Of a stretch of 64,000 nucleotides of DNA, positions 34,830 through 43,152 are shown piece after piece. The position numbers and the translations under genes were made by a program. Position 1 is the stretch's first letter, and each line of letters starts with the position of its first letter. The stretch is taken from NCBI RefSeq assembly GCF_021608225.1, contig NZ_JAKIJS010000001.1:2294001-2358000 (forward strand), read 5' to 3'. Below the pieces are notes generated by a model. The model saw nothing but the letters and a program-made list of their open reading frames with translations, was not told the origin of the DNA and made no database searches. This stretch comes from Pseudalkalibacillus berkeleyi (GTDB lineage: Bacteria; Bacillota; Bacilli; Bacillales; Fictibacillaceae).

Positions 34830-35585
34830 ATGAAGACGATCACAGCGCATTATCTTCGACTACCCGCTATATTAAGATTAATTATCATAGTGTTAACGGT
34901 ACTTTTTCTATTTGGGACAATGATGCATTATATTGAGCCTGGTAACTATCGTACAGTTTTTGACGGTATTTATTGGGCTGTCGTCACTGCTGCAACTGTC
35001 GGTTATGGCGACCTTGTTCCGAAAACATTGATCGGAAAAGTAATGACTATATTATTGATATTTTCTGGTACGACGTTTATCACTTATTTTTTCTCACAAA
35101 TGGCTACTTATACGGTGAAGCGTCAAAATGCACTCATGAAGGGTGATATGGATTACCAGAAAAGTGGTCATATTGTCGTCGTTGGCTGGAATGAACGGAC
35201 GAAAACATTGATAGAAAAAATTAACGAAGATACACCTGATCAACATGTAGTATTAATCGATCGAACGATTAACAAGAATCCTTTTCAGAATAGTAATGTG
35301 CACTATATTCACGGAAAGTCCTATGAGGATCAAACGCTTGAAAAGGCAAATGTGCAATTTGCGAAAATAGTCTTCATTACTGCAAACAATCAAGTAAGTG
35401 AAGAACAATCAGATATGGATTCAATCCTTACATTAATAGCAGTGATCGGCATGAGTCCCGTCGCGAAAACGATTGTTGAGATTTTAACATCCGCTCAAGT
35501 CGAGAATGCGAAGCGGGCAGGTGCCACAGAAATCATTCACACTTCAACCATTGTGAGTTCTGCACTCTTTAAGAGGATGGATTAA
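34830..35585 (+). CDS. yugO: Potassium channel with RCK domain, YugO-like, short C-terminus
   Basis: A 251-residue protein with two membrane helices around the selectivity filter TAATVGYGDLVPK (about residues 54-66) and an RCK/TrkA-N domain (GHIVVVGWNERTKTLIEKI). Position beside yugN and pgi matches B. subtilis yugO, whose product carries potassium signals in biofilms. It is markedly shorter than the roughly 330 residues I expect for YugO, ending soon after HTSTIVSSALFKRMD. The stop codon shares the four bases TTAA with the stop of the convergent yugN gene. Confidence 0.85.
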   Translation: MKTITAHYLRLPAILRLIIIVLTVLFLFGTMMHYIEPGNYRTVFDGIYWAVVTAATVGYGDLVPKTLIGKVMTILLIFSGTTFITYFFSQMATYTVKRQNALMKGDMDYQKSGHIVVVGWNERTKTLIEKINEDTPDQHVVLIDRTINKNPFQNSNVHYIHGKSYEDQTLEKANVQFAKIVFITANNQVSEEQSDMDSILTLIAVIGMSPVAKTIVEILTSAQVENAKRAGATEIIHTSTIVSSALFKRMD

Positions 35586-35986
35586 TCGAGAAGCTGTTCC
35601 TCTAAGTGACGAACCATTTTTTCACCGATTCCCACCCATTTCTCATCTATTGATCCATCTGGATCTTGAGGTTCGGAAAATTGATTTATTGATGCGGATG
35701 CATTTCCTACCGATACATTGTCATCCAAACCGCGTTGGTACACATGATGAAGCAAGTACGGTGTACCCATTTGAACGATGCAATCATTTTTATCTAGCAT
35801 GCCTTTCACAGAACTAAACGGAATGCGGAGGTACATGTAGCCCTCTTCGTCATCCAGTTTGTAGTCAAACGCACCATGGTCGTATTCCCAGCCACCGCCA
35901 ATATCATAGCCTAATGGTTTTAGCGTGTATTCCAGTTCATTCAGTTCATATTGCTCGCCTTCTAGCTTGGAGCGAATTTCCTTCAT
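35582..35986 (-). CDS. yugN: YugN-like family protein
   Basis: A 134-residue soluble protein with the YugN features LGYDIGGGWEYDHGAFDYKL and YLRIPFSSVKG. Function unknown. It is placed between yugO and pgi as in B. subtilis and converges on yugO, with stop codons overlapping by four bases. Confidence 0.85.
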   Translation of the reverse strand: MKEIRSKLEGEQYELNELEYTLKPLGYDIGGGWEYDHGAFDYKLDDEEGYMYLRIPFSSVKGMLDKNDCIVQMGTPYLLHHVYQRGLDDNVSVGNASASINQFSEPQDPDGSIDEKWVGIGEKMVRHLEEQLLD

Positions 35987-36065
35987 ACGTCGTTTCTCCC
36001 TTCATATAAATCATTACTTTTATCGTGTCCATTCCATTTTCATTTCATGAATCAATGTTGGATTT

Positions 36066-36179
36066 GTCCGATAAATTTGCTTGTTGCACGATAAACCCTA
36101 ATGTTCACACGATAAAACCTGAGTTTTGCACGATAAAACTTGAGTTTTGCACGATAAATCATTGATCTTGATCGATAAA
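36066..36179 (+). repeat. 21-bp phased repeat array, GCACGATAAA type
   Basis: Six units start at 36066, 36086, 36107, 36128, 36149 and 36170; after a first step of 20 the period is exactly 21. The core GCACGATAAA is the reverse complement of the core in the array at 3503-3596. The last unit is GATCGATAAA. One inverted unit (TTTTATCGTG) lies at 36018. The array starts six bases beyond the pgi terminator. Confidence 0.85.
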
Positions 36180-36184
36180 ACATT

Positions 36185-36212
36185 AAAAAAACCGAACTGA
36201 TGGTTCAGTTCG
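36185..36212 (-). terminator. Terminator of pgi
   Basis: On the minus strand CCGAACTGA-ACCA-TCAGTTCGG and seven T residues. Confidence 0.9.
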
Positions 36213-36231
36213 GCTCTTCATTATTCATGGT

Positions 36232-37581
36232 TTATTTAAGTCGTCGTTCTAATTCTTGTTTTAAGTCTTCAAATCCTGGTTTACCTAGTAGTGCGAACAT
36301 ATTCTTCTTATAAGCTTCTACTCCAGGCTGGTTGAATGGGTTTACGCCGAGCAAATATCCACCGATTGCACACGCTTTTTCAAAGAAATACACGAGGTAA
36401 CCGAAATGATATGCATTCAATTCAGGAATGTTCACCACAAGATTCGGCACGCCGCCATCTGTATGGGCGAGTAATGTTCCTTCATATGCTTTCTCGTTAA
36501 CGAAGTCCATCGTTTTCCCGGATAAAAAGTTTAAGTTATCGAGGTTCCCTTCGTCTTCTTCAATCGTCATTTCCTTACGCGGCTTTTCAACGTTCAAAAT
36601 CGTTTCGAACAAGTCGCGACGTCCTTCTTGTACGTATTGTCCAAGTGAATGAAGATCCGTTGAAAAATCTGCTGCTGCAGGGAAAATCCCTTTATTGTCT
36701 TTTCCATCACTTTCACCGTAAAGCTGCTTCCACCATTCTGCTACGTAATGTAGTGCGGGCTCGTAGTTGACCATAAGCTCAACTGTTTTGCCTTTGTTAT
36801 AGAGCACATTACGAACAGCTGCATATTGGTATGCTTCGTTATCAGCTAAGCTCGGATTGCTATATGCGGTTCGTGCATCTGCTGCCCCTTTCATCATTTC
36901 CTCGATATTGATACCAGTTGCTGCAATCGGTAGCAAGCCGACAGCCGTCAGAACAGAATAGCGACCACCGACATCGTCAGGTATGACGAACGTTTCATAG
37001 CCTTCTTTATCGGCTAGCGTTTTTAACGCACCTTTTTCACGGTCTGTTGTTGCGTAGATCCGTTTGCGTGCCTCATCTTTACCATATTTCTCTTCCAAAA
37101 ATGTTCTAAAAATACGGAATGCAATGGCTGGCTCTGTTGTTGTCCCTGACTTTGAGATCACATTAATGGATACGTCCTTATCCTTCAATACGTCAAAAAG
37201 ATCTTGCGTGTACGTTGAACTGATCTGATGTCCGACGAATATGACTTGAGGTGTATCGCGTTTTTCTTTCCCTAGCATGTTGTAGAAGGAGTGATGGAGC
37301 ATTTCGATGGCAGCTCGAGCACCTAGGTACGAACCCCCAATACCGATGACGAGCAATACCTCTGTATCCTTCTTGATTTTCTCCGCTGCTTTTTGAATCC
37401 GATTAAATTCTTCGCGATCGTAGTTTTCTGGAAGGTCGACCCATCCTAGAAAGTCATTACCGGCTCCTGTTTTGTTATGTAGTGCCTCATGTGCTGTTTT
37501 CACTTGGTCTGCGTACTGATCAATTTCATGCTGACCGAGAAATGCCAAGGCTTTTGTATAATCAAATTGAATTGTAGACAT
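36232..37581 (-). CDS. pgi: Glucose-6-phosphate isomerase
   Basis: A 449-residue glycolytic enzyme interconverting glucose 6-phosphate and fructose 6-phosphate. Visible signatures: [30 protein letters not shown], and [14 protein letters not shown] with the catalytic glutamate. The ATG at 37581 follows TTGGAGGGG; an upstream in-frame ATG has no site. Length matches the Bacillus enzyme. It has its own terminator and lies in a yug-type neighbourhood. Confidence 0.96.
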   Translation of the reverse strand: MSTIQFDYTKALAFLGQHEIDQYADQVKTAHEALHNKTGAGNDFLGWVDLPENYDREEFNRIQKAAEKIKKDTEVLLVIGIGGSYLGARAAIEMLHHSFYNMLGKEKRDTPQVIFVGHQISSTYTQDLFDVLKDKDVSINVISKSGTTTEPAIAFRIFRTFLEEKYGKDEARKRIYATTDREKGALKTLADKEGYETFVIPDDVGGRYSVLTAVGLLPIAATGINIEEMMKGAADARTAYSNPSLADNEAYQYAAVRNVLYNKGKTVELMVNYEPALHYVAEWWKQLYGESDGKDNKGIFPAAADFSTDLHSLGQYVQEGRRDLFETILNVEKPRKEMTIEEDEGNLDNLNFLSGKTMDFVNEKAYEGTLLAHTDGGVPNLVVNIPELNAYHFGYLVYFFEKACAIGGYLLGVNPFNQPGVEAYKKNMFALLGKPGFEDLKQELERRLK

Positions 37582-37653
37582 ATTACCCCTCCAACTTCTT
37601 TCATTATTCATAATCACTTTATCCGAATAAAAAATCAAACGCAAGTTGTACAG

Positions 37654-38838
37654 CTATGATTGATGCTTCAACTTAGGCAGAAACATAAAGATAAACAGTA
37701 AGAGCATGCTTGTACTTAAGATCCCTGTCCATGCAAAATGATCCCACAGTGTTCCAACCGCAGAACTACCAATCGTAACACCTAAATAATAATTGATTAG
37801 ATAGAAGCTAGATGCGCCGCTTTTGTGATGTGTAGCCGTTCGATTAACGAGTGCTGCAGCCATTGAGTGTGATATGAAGAAACCTGTACATAAGACTGTC
37901 AGACCGAAAATAATCACAGAACTATTATGGATTGCAGTTAACCAAGTACCGATTGCGAGGAGCATCAGTCCGCTCAGCATTACATTGAACAGTCCGAACC
38001 GATTAGAGAAACGACTCGCTAGTGGTGGCGCTAACACACCGAGCACATATGCAAAATACGTATAAGAAATCCATTTAAGCGACCAATTGAACGGCTCTCC
38101 TTTTAGATAGAAAGGTAAGTACGTCCACACAGCGGTGAACATGATTTGTAATAGGAGGCCCATTACAAACAGAGGAATGAGTTTTCGGTCCGTTAAATGA
38201 ATAAGCATGCCTTTTAGGTCGGATTTTAGAGATGAGCGCGATTCTGCTGAAGGACGTTCTGATGGCAGTAGCACAATAAATAAAAGGAGTGCGACGACGC
38301 CAAATCCACTTAAACTAAGTAACGAAGTCTCCCAACCCCACTTATCTGCACTATACCCTCCCCAAACACGACCAGACATACCACCGAGTGCATTACTCGC
38401 GATGTATAGCGTCATTGCAATACCAATATACCTTCGATCGATTTCATTGCCGAGATAGCCCATGGCTGATGCTGGTACACCTGCTAAGAAAAAACCTTGC
38501 AACAGTCTAAGTCCGACTATGAAAGAAAAGTTTGTTGAAAATGCCATTGCTGCTAATGTCAAAATCGTCACCGTAAGGGAAACAATCATAATGTTCTTTT
38601 TACCATATCGATCAGCAAGAAATCCTAGGATAAATAGACCAAACATCATCGTAAAAACTGAAGCTGACATTAGAAAGCTCGATAAGGTTGTGCTAACATC
38701 GTACGTCTCAACAAAAACCGGTAGCAACGGTTGAAAAATATACAGCGTAGAAAATGTGAGCAGCGACGAAATCGTCAGGCTGATGATGGCTTGCCAAAAC
38801 TGATGTTGTTGTTTCGTATAAGGAATGTGTGCGTCCAT
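37654..38838 (-). CDS. MFS transporter
   Basis: A 394-residue, 12-helix major facilitator. The loop motif between helices 2 and 3 is GFLADRYGKKNIMI. The C-terminal half contains NRTATHHKSGASSFYLINYY. The layout resembles YnfM/YgaY-type carriers, whose substrates are mostly unknown. The ATG at 38838 is set by AAGGGT. The gene, with the next one, interrupts the pgi-yugJ order known from B. subtilis. Confidence 0.85.
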   Translation of the reverse strand: MDAHIPYTKQQHQFWQAIISLTISSLLTFSTLYIFQPLLPVFVETYDVSTTLSSFLMSASVFTMMFGLFILGFLADRYGKKNIMIVSLTVTILTLAAMAFSTNFSFIVGLRLLQGFFLAGVPASAMGYLGNEIDRRYIGIAMTLYIASNALGGMSGRVWGGYSADKWGWETSLLSLSGFGVVALLLFIVLLPSERPSAESRSSLKSDLKGMLIHLTDRKLIPLFVMGLLLQIMFTAVWTYLPFYLKGEPFNWSLKWISYTYFAYVLGVLAPPLASRFSNRFGLFNVMLSGLMLLAIGTWLTAIHNSSVIIFGLTVLCTGFFISHSMAAALVNRTATHHKSGASSFYLINYYLGVTIGSSAVGTLWDHFAWTGILSTSMLLLFIFMFLPKLKHQS

Positions 38839-38860
38839 AACCTTCAACCCTTATCTTTTT

Positions 38861-38893
38861 ATAATGAAAGAAGAGGGTGATAGCACCCTCTTC
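38861..38893 (-). terminator. Terminator after the dicarboxylate transporter gene
   Basis: On the minus strand GAAGAGGGTGC-TAT-CACCCTCTTC, then TTTCATT. The tail is short. Confidence 0.55.
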
Positions 38894-38902
38894 GCATTTA
38901 CT

Positions 38903-40549
38903 TTATTTATTAAATGCATCAGGAAATGTCGTCAAATCGATTCCCCAAACGATTGGTAAGTAAAAATAAATCGCAATCGTTACAATGACAATTGAGGCGA
39001 TATTCAGCCAAAATCCTGCGCGCATCATATCTGGTATTCTCAAGTATCCTGAACCGAATACGACTGCGTTCGGAGGTGTTGCAACTGGCAGCATAAATGC
39101 ACAGCTAGCTGCTAGTCCTGCTCCAATCATCAATGCATAAGGGTGAACAGAAATCGCAGATGCGAGCGATGCCATAATTGGAAACATCATTGTTGCAGTT
39201 GCTGTATTGGACGTAATTTCCGTTAAGAAAATAACGAGCGCAACTACGATCGCTAAGATTAAGAACAAATTAATGCCTTCTAGAATGGTAAGCTGACTAC
39301 CGATCCATTTGGCAAGTCCTGATTGTTTAAAGCCTGCGGCAATCGCTAGTCCTGCACCGAACAGAAGTAGAATGCCCCACGGTAATCCTTTTGCTGTATT
39401 CCAGTCTAGTAAGAAGTCCCCTTTTTTACTCACAGACGGGATGAGGAACAGTAAGATTGCTGCTGTCATTGCGATAATCGTATCGTTGATATTTGGAATC
39501 CAATTTGCAAGTAAGAATGAGCGTGAAATCCAAGCGAAAGCTGTTAATGTAAAAACAGTGAGAATGATTTTTTCTTCCGTTCCCATCTTTCCGAGCGATT
39601 TCTTCTCATTTCTTATCACTTCCTTCCCACCAGGAAGTTCACGAATTTTCATAGGGAACGCAAACTTAACAAGATAATACCAAGTACCAAATAGCATGAC
39701 AATCACGATCGGCACACCAAACATCATCCATCTCGCAAATGAGATTTCAATTCCATATGTTTGTTCAACAACAGCCGCAAAGATTGTGTTCGGAGGTGTG
39801 CCGATTAAGGTTGCTAACCCACCGATTGAGGCACCATAAGCAATTCCGAGCATGATCGCTTTTCCGAAATTGAACTTTTTAACGTCAACTTCTTCTTTAC
39901 CGTCTTTATTCAGTTGTTCAGAAACTTGATAAATCACGGCCATACCAATCGGAACCATCATCATGGATGTGGCTGTGTTCGAAATCCACATGGAGAGAAA
40001 CCCAGTGGAAACCATGAATCCTAAAATAATTCGTTCTGTACTCGTACCGATTGCTGAAATAATCGCTAACGCAATCCGCTTGTGTAGGTTCCATTTTTGC
40101 ATGGCGAGCGCTATCAAAAAGCCGCCCATGAATAAGAAGATCGTATTATCGCCATAAGACGATGCGGTTGTATCTCCATCTAAACCGCCAGTGATCGGAA
40201 ATAAAATTAAAGGCAGTAAAGAAGTAGCTGGAATTGGAATGGCTTCTGTAATCCACCACGTTGCAATCCAGATCGTACTTGCAAGAATCGCTAAGCCTTG
40301 TTGAGATAAACCTTCAGGATTGAAAAATAAGAGCGTTGCTGCAAAAAGAATTGGACCAAGTACAAGGCCGATTCCTTTCTGCTTCCCATACGAAGGTCCT
40401 GGATCCGTGTTGTTTGGCGCATTCTGCTTCGTTTTCTCTGTTTCGTCGGTAGAGCCTGATTGTGATGAGGATAGCATCATTAAGTCCTTTGCTTGATGAT
40501 GCCACTTCCACAAAGCTGTCCACATTGACTGTATGAATGTATGTTGCAT
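38903..40549 (-). CDS. DASS/SLC13 family sodium:dicarboxylate symporter
   Basis: A 548-residue carrier of the divalent anion:Na+ symporter family. The two SNT signatures are present (SMWISNTATSMMMVP and LTEITSNTATATMMFP), as is the family motif GTPPNTIFAAV and ATPPNAVVFGSGYL. Compared with the staphylococcal carrier of succinate, fumarate and malate it has about 50 extra hydrophilic N-terminal residues. The start follows GGAGGG. It probably imports C4-dicarboxylates. It is not part of the conserved yug order. Confidence 0.9.
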   Translation of the reverse strand: MQHTFIQSMWTALWKWHHQAKDLMMLSSSQSGSTDETEKTKQNAPNNTDPGPSYGKQKGIGLVLGPILFAATLLFFNPEGLSQQGLAILASTIWIATWWITEAIPIPATSLLPLILFPITGGLDGDTTASSYGDNTIFLFMGGFLIALAMQKWNLHKRIALAIISAIGTSTERIILGFMVSTGFLSMWISNTATSMMMVPIGMAVIYQVSEQLNKDGKEEVDVKKFNFGKAIMLGIAYGASIGGLATLIGTPPNTIFAAVVEQTYGIEISFARWMMFGVPIVIVMLFGTWYYLVKFAFPMKIRELPGGKEVIRNEKKSLGKMGTEEKIILTVFTLTAFAWISRSFLLANWIPNINDTIIAMTAAILLFLIPSVSKKGDFLLDWNTAKGLPWGILLLFGAGLAIAAGFKQSGLAKWIGSQLTILEGINLFLILAIVVALVIFLTEITSNTATATMMFPIMASLASAISVHPYALMIGAGLAASCAFMLPVATPPNAVVFGSGYLRIPDMMRAGFWLNIASIVIVTIAIYFYLPIVWGIDLTTFPDAFNK

Positions 40550-40709
40550 CTTCTTCCCTCCGTTTCAATAGGTTCGTTCGTTTTTAACTTTCCTGTTATA
40601 ACGCCTTAGTAAACGCTTTCGTAAAATGTGAGGCATCGCTGGGAGTATGAAAGAAAAGAAAGCCACTGTCGGTAGCGAGGTTCACTTCTTCGGTGTTGTA
40701 TCCTCTACA

Positions 40710-40748
40710 AAAATAAAAACTGCACTCCGCCAGTTGGCGTTGTGCAGT
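40710..40748 (-). terminator. Terminator of the alcohol dehydrogenase gene
   Basis: On the minus strand ACTGCAC / GTGCAGT with an inner stem CGCCA/TGGCG, followed by TTTTATTTTT. Confidence 0.85.
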
Positions 40749-40763
40749 ATCCTTTTGTAAATT

Positions 40764-41927
40764 TTATAGAGACATTTGCAAGATTTTCGCTACATCTTCG
40801 TTTTGTTGTGTTTGGAAGTTACCAAATGGTCCTCTTTTCATTGCGCGATCTGCCATTAAATCGAGCTTAGAATCGTCGATGTCATAATCAGCTAGACGTG
40901 TTGGTGCTCCAAGTGACGTCCAAAATTCAGAGATCTTATCGATAGCGGTAAGCGCTAGATCGCGATCAGACTTCCCTGTTGGATCAACACCAAACACGCG
41001 AACTGCCAGTTGCTTTAACTTCGTTTCAGTTGCATCAATATTGTGTTTCATCCAATTCGGGAATAAGATAGCGAGCCCACCAGCATGCGGGATATCATGT
41101 ACGGCAGATACCGCGTGCTCGATGTTGTGCGTCGCCCAGTCTCCCCGTGCACCCATTTGAAGGATACCATTTAATGCCATCGTTCCACTGTAAAGAATGG
41201 TTTCACGATGCTCGTAGCTTTCAAGGTTTTCTAATAACTTAGGTGCAGTATCCATAACAGTTAACAAAATCGCTTCGGCCATACGTTCTTGTAGCTTCGT
41301 ATTGGTAGCCGCATGGAAATAAGATTCAAGTACATGAGACATCATGTCTACGATTCCATAAACCGTTTGATCTCTCGGTACAGTCATTGTGTTAACTGGA
41401 TCTAATATTGAGAATTTAGGGAAGTTTAGCGGACTACCCCAGCCATATTTCTCATTCGTCTCCCAGTTTGTAATAACCGATCCAGAGTTCATCTCTGAGC
41501 CAGTAGCCGCTAATGTGAGAATTGTACCAAATGGTAACGTGTCCTTCACGTCAGCTTTTTTCGTTATGAGGTCCCAAACATCCCCTTCGTATTTTGCGCC
41601 GGCTGCGATGGCTTTTGTACAATCAATTACACTTCCTCCGCCGACAGCTAGTAAGAAGTCAACGTTATTTTCTCGGACTAACTCAACGCCTTTGCGCACT
41701 GTTGTCAGTCTAGGATTAGGTTCAACACCTGCTAATTCAGAGACATTCGCTTCTATTGCAGATAACTTCTCCATAACTTGATCATACAGTCCGTTTTTCT
41801 TAATGCTTCCGCCACCATAAACAACGAGTACATTCTTGCCGTATTGAGGAATTTCCTTTTCAAGTGCTTCTATTTGTCCTTTACCGAAAATCAATTTCGT
41901 TGGATTTCTAAATTCAAAATTATCCAT
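40764..41927 (-). CDS. yugJ: Iron-containing alcohol dehydrogenase, YugJ-like
   Basis: A 387-residue NAD(P)H-dependent butanol/alcohol dehydrogenase of the Fe-ADH family. The nucleotide site is [20 protein letters not shown], and the metal ligands lie in VDMMSHVLE and [17 protein letters not shown]. The start follows AAGGAGG. B. subtilis has yugJ/yugK near pgi, so the locus is conserved apart from the two inserted transporter genes. Confidence 0.9.
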   Translation of the reverse strand: MDNFEFRNPTKLIFGKGQIEALEKEIPQYGKNVLVVYGGGSIKKNGLYDQVMEKLSAIEANVSELAGVEPNPRLTTVRKGVELVRENNVDFLLAVGGGSVIDCTKAIAAGAKYEGDVWDLITKKADVKDTLPFGTILTLAATGSEMNSGSVITNWETNEKYGWGSPLNFPKFSILDPVNTMTVPRDQTVYGIVDMMSHVLESYFHAATNTKLQERMAEAILLTVMDTAPKLLENLESYEHRETILYSGTMALNGILQMGARGDWATHNIEHAVSAVHDIPHAGGLAILFPNWMKHNIDATETKLKQLAVRVFGVDPTGKSDRDLALTAIDKISEFWTSLGAPTRLADYDIDDSKLDLMADRAMKRGPFGNFQTQQNEDVAKILQMSL

Positions 41928-42306
41928 AAGTTCCTCCTTATTGAATCATTCATACGTTATTATCTCGAAATATCCCATTCTGAGTAAAGTAATCTGTTTA
42001 TGTATTAGAAATTGAAAGTATTGAGTCTTAGTTGCACTTATACTGTTATCTTAAACTTTTCAACTACGTCGTTATTCCATCAATTAGAAAAGTTATCGGC
42101 AAAACATGTATAAAGCAAACTTGGCGAAGACAAGCCTTAGCGCTGGGTGAGCCTTAGTTGCACTTATACTGATTCCCTAAACTTTTCATCATCGTCGTTA
42201 TTCCATCAATTAGAAAAGTTATCAAAGATCATGTATAAAAATATATCAATTATTCCAAAATAAAGAAGAAGTAAAATCTTCCACTTCAATTAAAGGAGGG
42301 AACATC
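41928..42306. other. Intergenic region between yugJ and yuzA
   Basis: About 380 bases without a credible gene. It contains the two-copy 88-bp repeat described separately, the upstream region of yugJ at its left side, and about 60 AT-rich bases before the yuzA ribosome site. No clear sigma-A promoter with both boxes was found. Confidence 0.5.
42027..42239. repeat. Two-copy 88-bp direct repeat, 126-bp period
   Basis: Copies at 42027-42114 and 42153-42239 share most bases, from CTTAGTTGCACTTATACTG to CATGTATAAA. Each contains an inverted repeat, AACTTTTC and GAAAAGTT, about 27 bases apart. The copies are separated by an unrelated 38-base segment. They lie upstream of yuzA. Confidence 0.8.
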
Positions 42307-42537
42307 ATGAGTGCTATTCAACGTACAGCTTTAGTGTTAGTGATTATCGGTGCCATTAACTGGGGTCTTATCGGCTTTTTTCAATTCGATCTAGTAGCAG
42401 CAATCTTTGGTGGTCAAAATGCTGCATTAGCACGAATCGTATACGGATTAGTTGGGCTAAGTGGTTTATACTGTCTAACACTAGTGTTCAGACCGTCTGA
42501 AGAGTTCAATACAGAAGACCGTAGTGAATTAACTTAA
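42307..42537 (+). CDS. yuzA: DUF378 family membrane protein
   Basis: A 76-residue protein with two membrane helices and the DUF378 features ALVLVIIGAINWGLIGFFQF and ARIVYGLVGLSGLYCL. Function unknown; B. subtilis YuzA belongs here and lies near yugI as well. The start follows AAAGGAGGG. Confidence 0.9.
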   Translation: MSAIQRTALVLVIIGAINWGLIGFFQFDLVAAIFGGQNAALARIVYGLVGLSGLYCLTLVFRPSEEFNTEDRSELT

Positions 42538-42560
42538 CTTACTTATTTGACTCATAAACA

Positions 42561-42596
42561 AAAAAACAGCCGACAGAATTTCTGTCGGCTGTTTTC
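42561..42596. terminator. Bidirectional terminator between yuzA and yugI
   Basis: Stem AACAGCCGACAGA / TCTGTCGGCTGTT with A-run on one side and T-run on the other. Confidence 0.9.
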
Positions 42597-42607
42597 TGTT
42601 TCAATTA

Positions 42608-43003
42608 TTATTTCTTAAGACGCTTGTTTAATTGAGCTTGGCGATCGTTCGATTCTTTCAACCAGCCCTTCAACTTGTCTTCAAGTGTGTTGAATCCTTG
42701 TGTGCTCTCGTTTTGCACTGGGCGCTTACGACGAGGACGTTGTGGCTGCGGCTTAGGCTCAGGTGCAGCTTGTGTTTTGCGGATAGAAAGGGAAATCTTA
42801 CCACTGTTTTCTTCAACGTTCATTACTTTAACTTCAACTTTATCTCCAACAGAAAGGTGATCATTTATATCTTTCACGTAATCGTGAGAAACCTCGGAAA
42901 TATGAACTAGACCTTGATGTTGGTCATCCAGGGCAACAAACGCACCGAACGGTTTGATTCCCGTGACTTTCCCCTCAACTGTACTTCCAACTTCGTATTT
43001 CAT
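42608..43003 (-). CDS. yugI: S1 domain RNA-binding protein, general stress protein 13
   Basis: A 131-residue protein with one S1 RNA-binding domain (residues 1-75: GSTVEGKVTGIKPFGAFVAL, GLVHISEVSH) and a basic proline/arginine-rich linker followed by a helical tail. B. subtilis YugI (GSP13) is ribosome-associated and matches in length and position. The start lies 11 bases after GGAG. Confidence 0.92.
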   Translation of the reverse strand: MKYEVGSTVEGKVTGIKPFGAFVALDDQHQGLVHISEVSHDYVKDINDHLSVGDKVEVKVMNVEENSGKISLSIRKTQAAPEPKPQPQRPRRKRPVQNESTQGFNTLEDKLKGWLKESNDRQAQLNKRLKK

Positions 43004-43090
43004 ACAAGTAACAACTCCTACATATTTTTTAACTTTAACAGTATAACATAGAAAGTTTTTTTATACAAAAGCCTATCCATCAGATAAATG

Positions 43091-43123
43091 AAGAAAAACC
43101 ACCGTCATGACAGTGGTTTTTCA
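43091..43123 (-). terminator. Terminator of asnB
   Basis: On the minus strand AAAAACCACTGTC and GACGGTGGTTTTT form a long stem ending in T residues. Confidence 0.85.
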
Positions 43124-43152
43124 AGAGCTTCATTTCTACAATATCAAGTACC

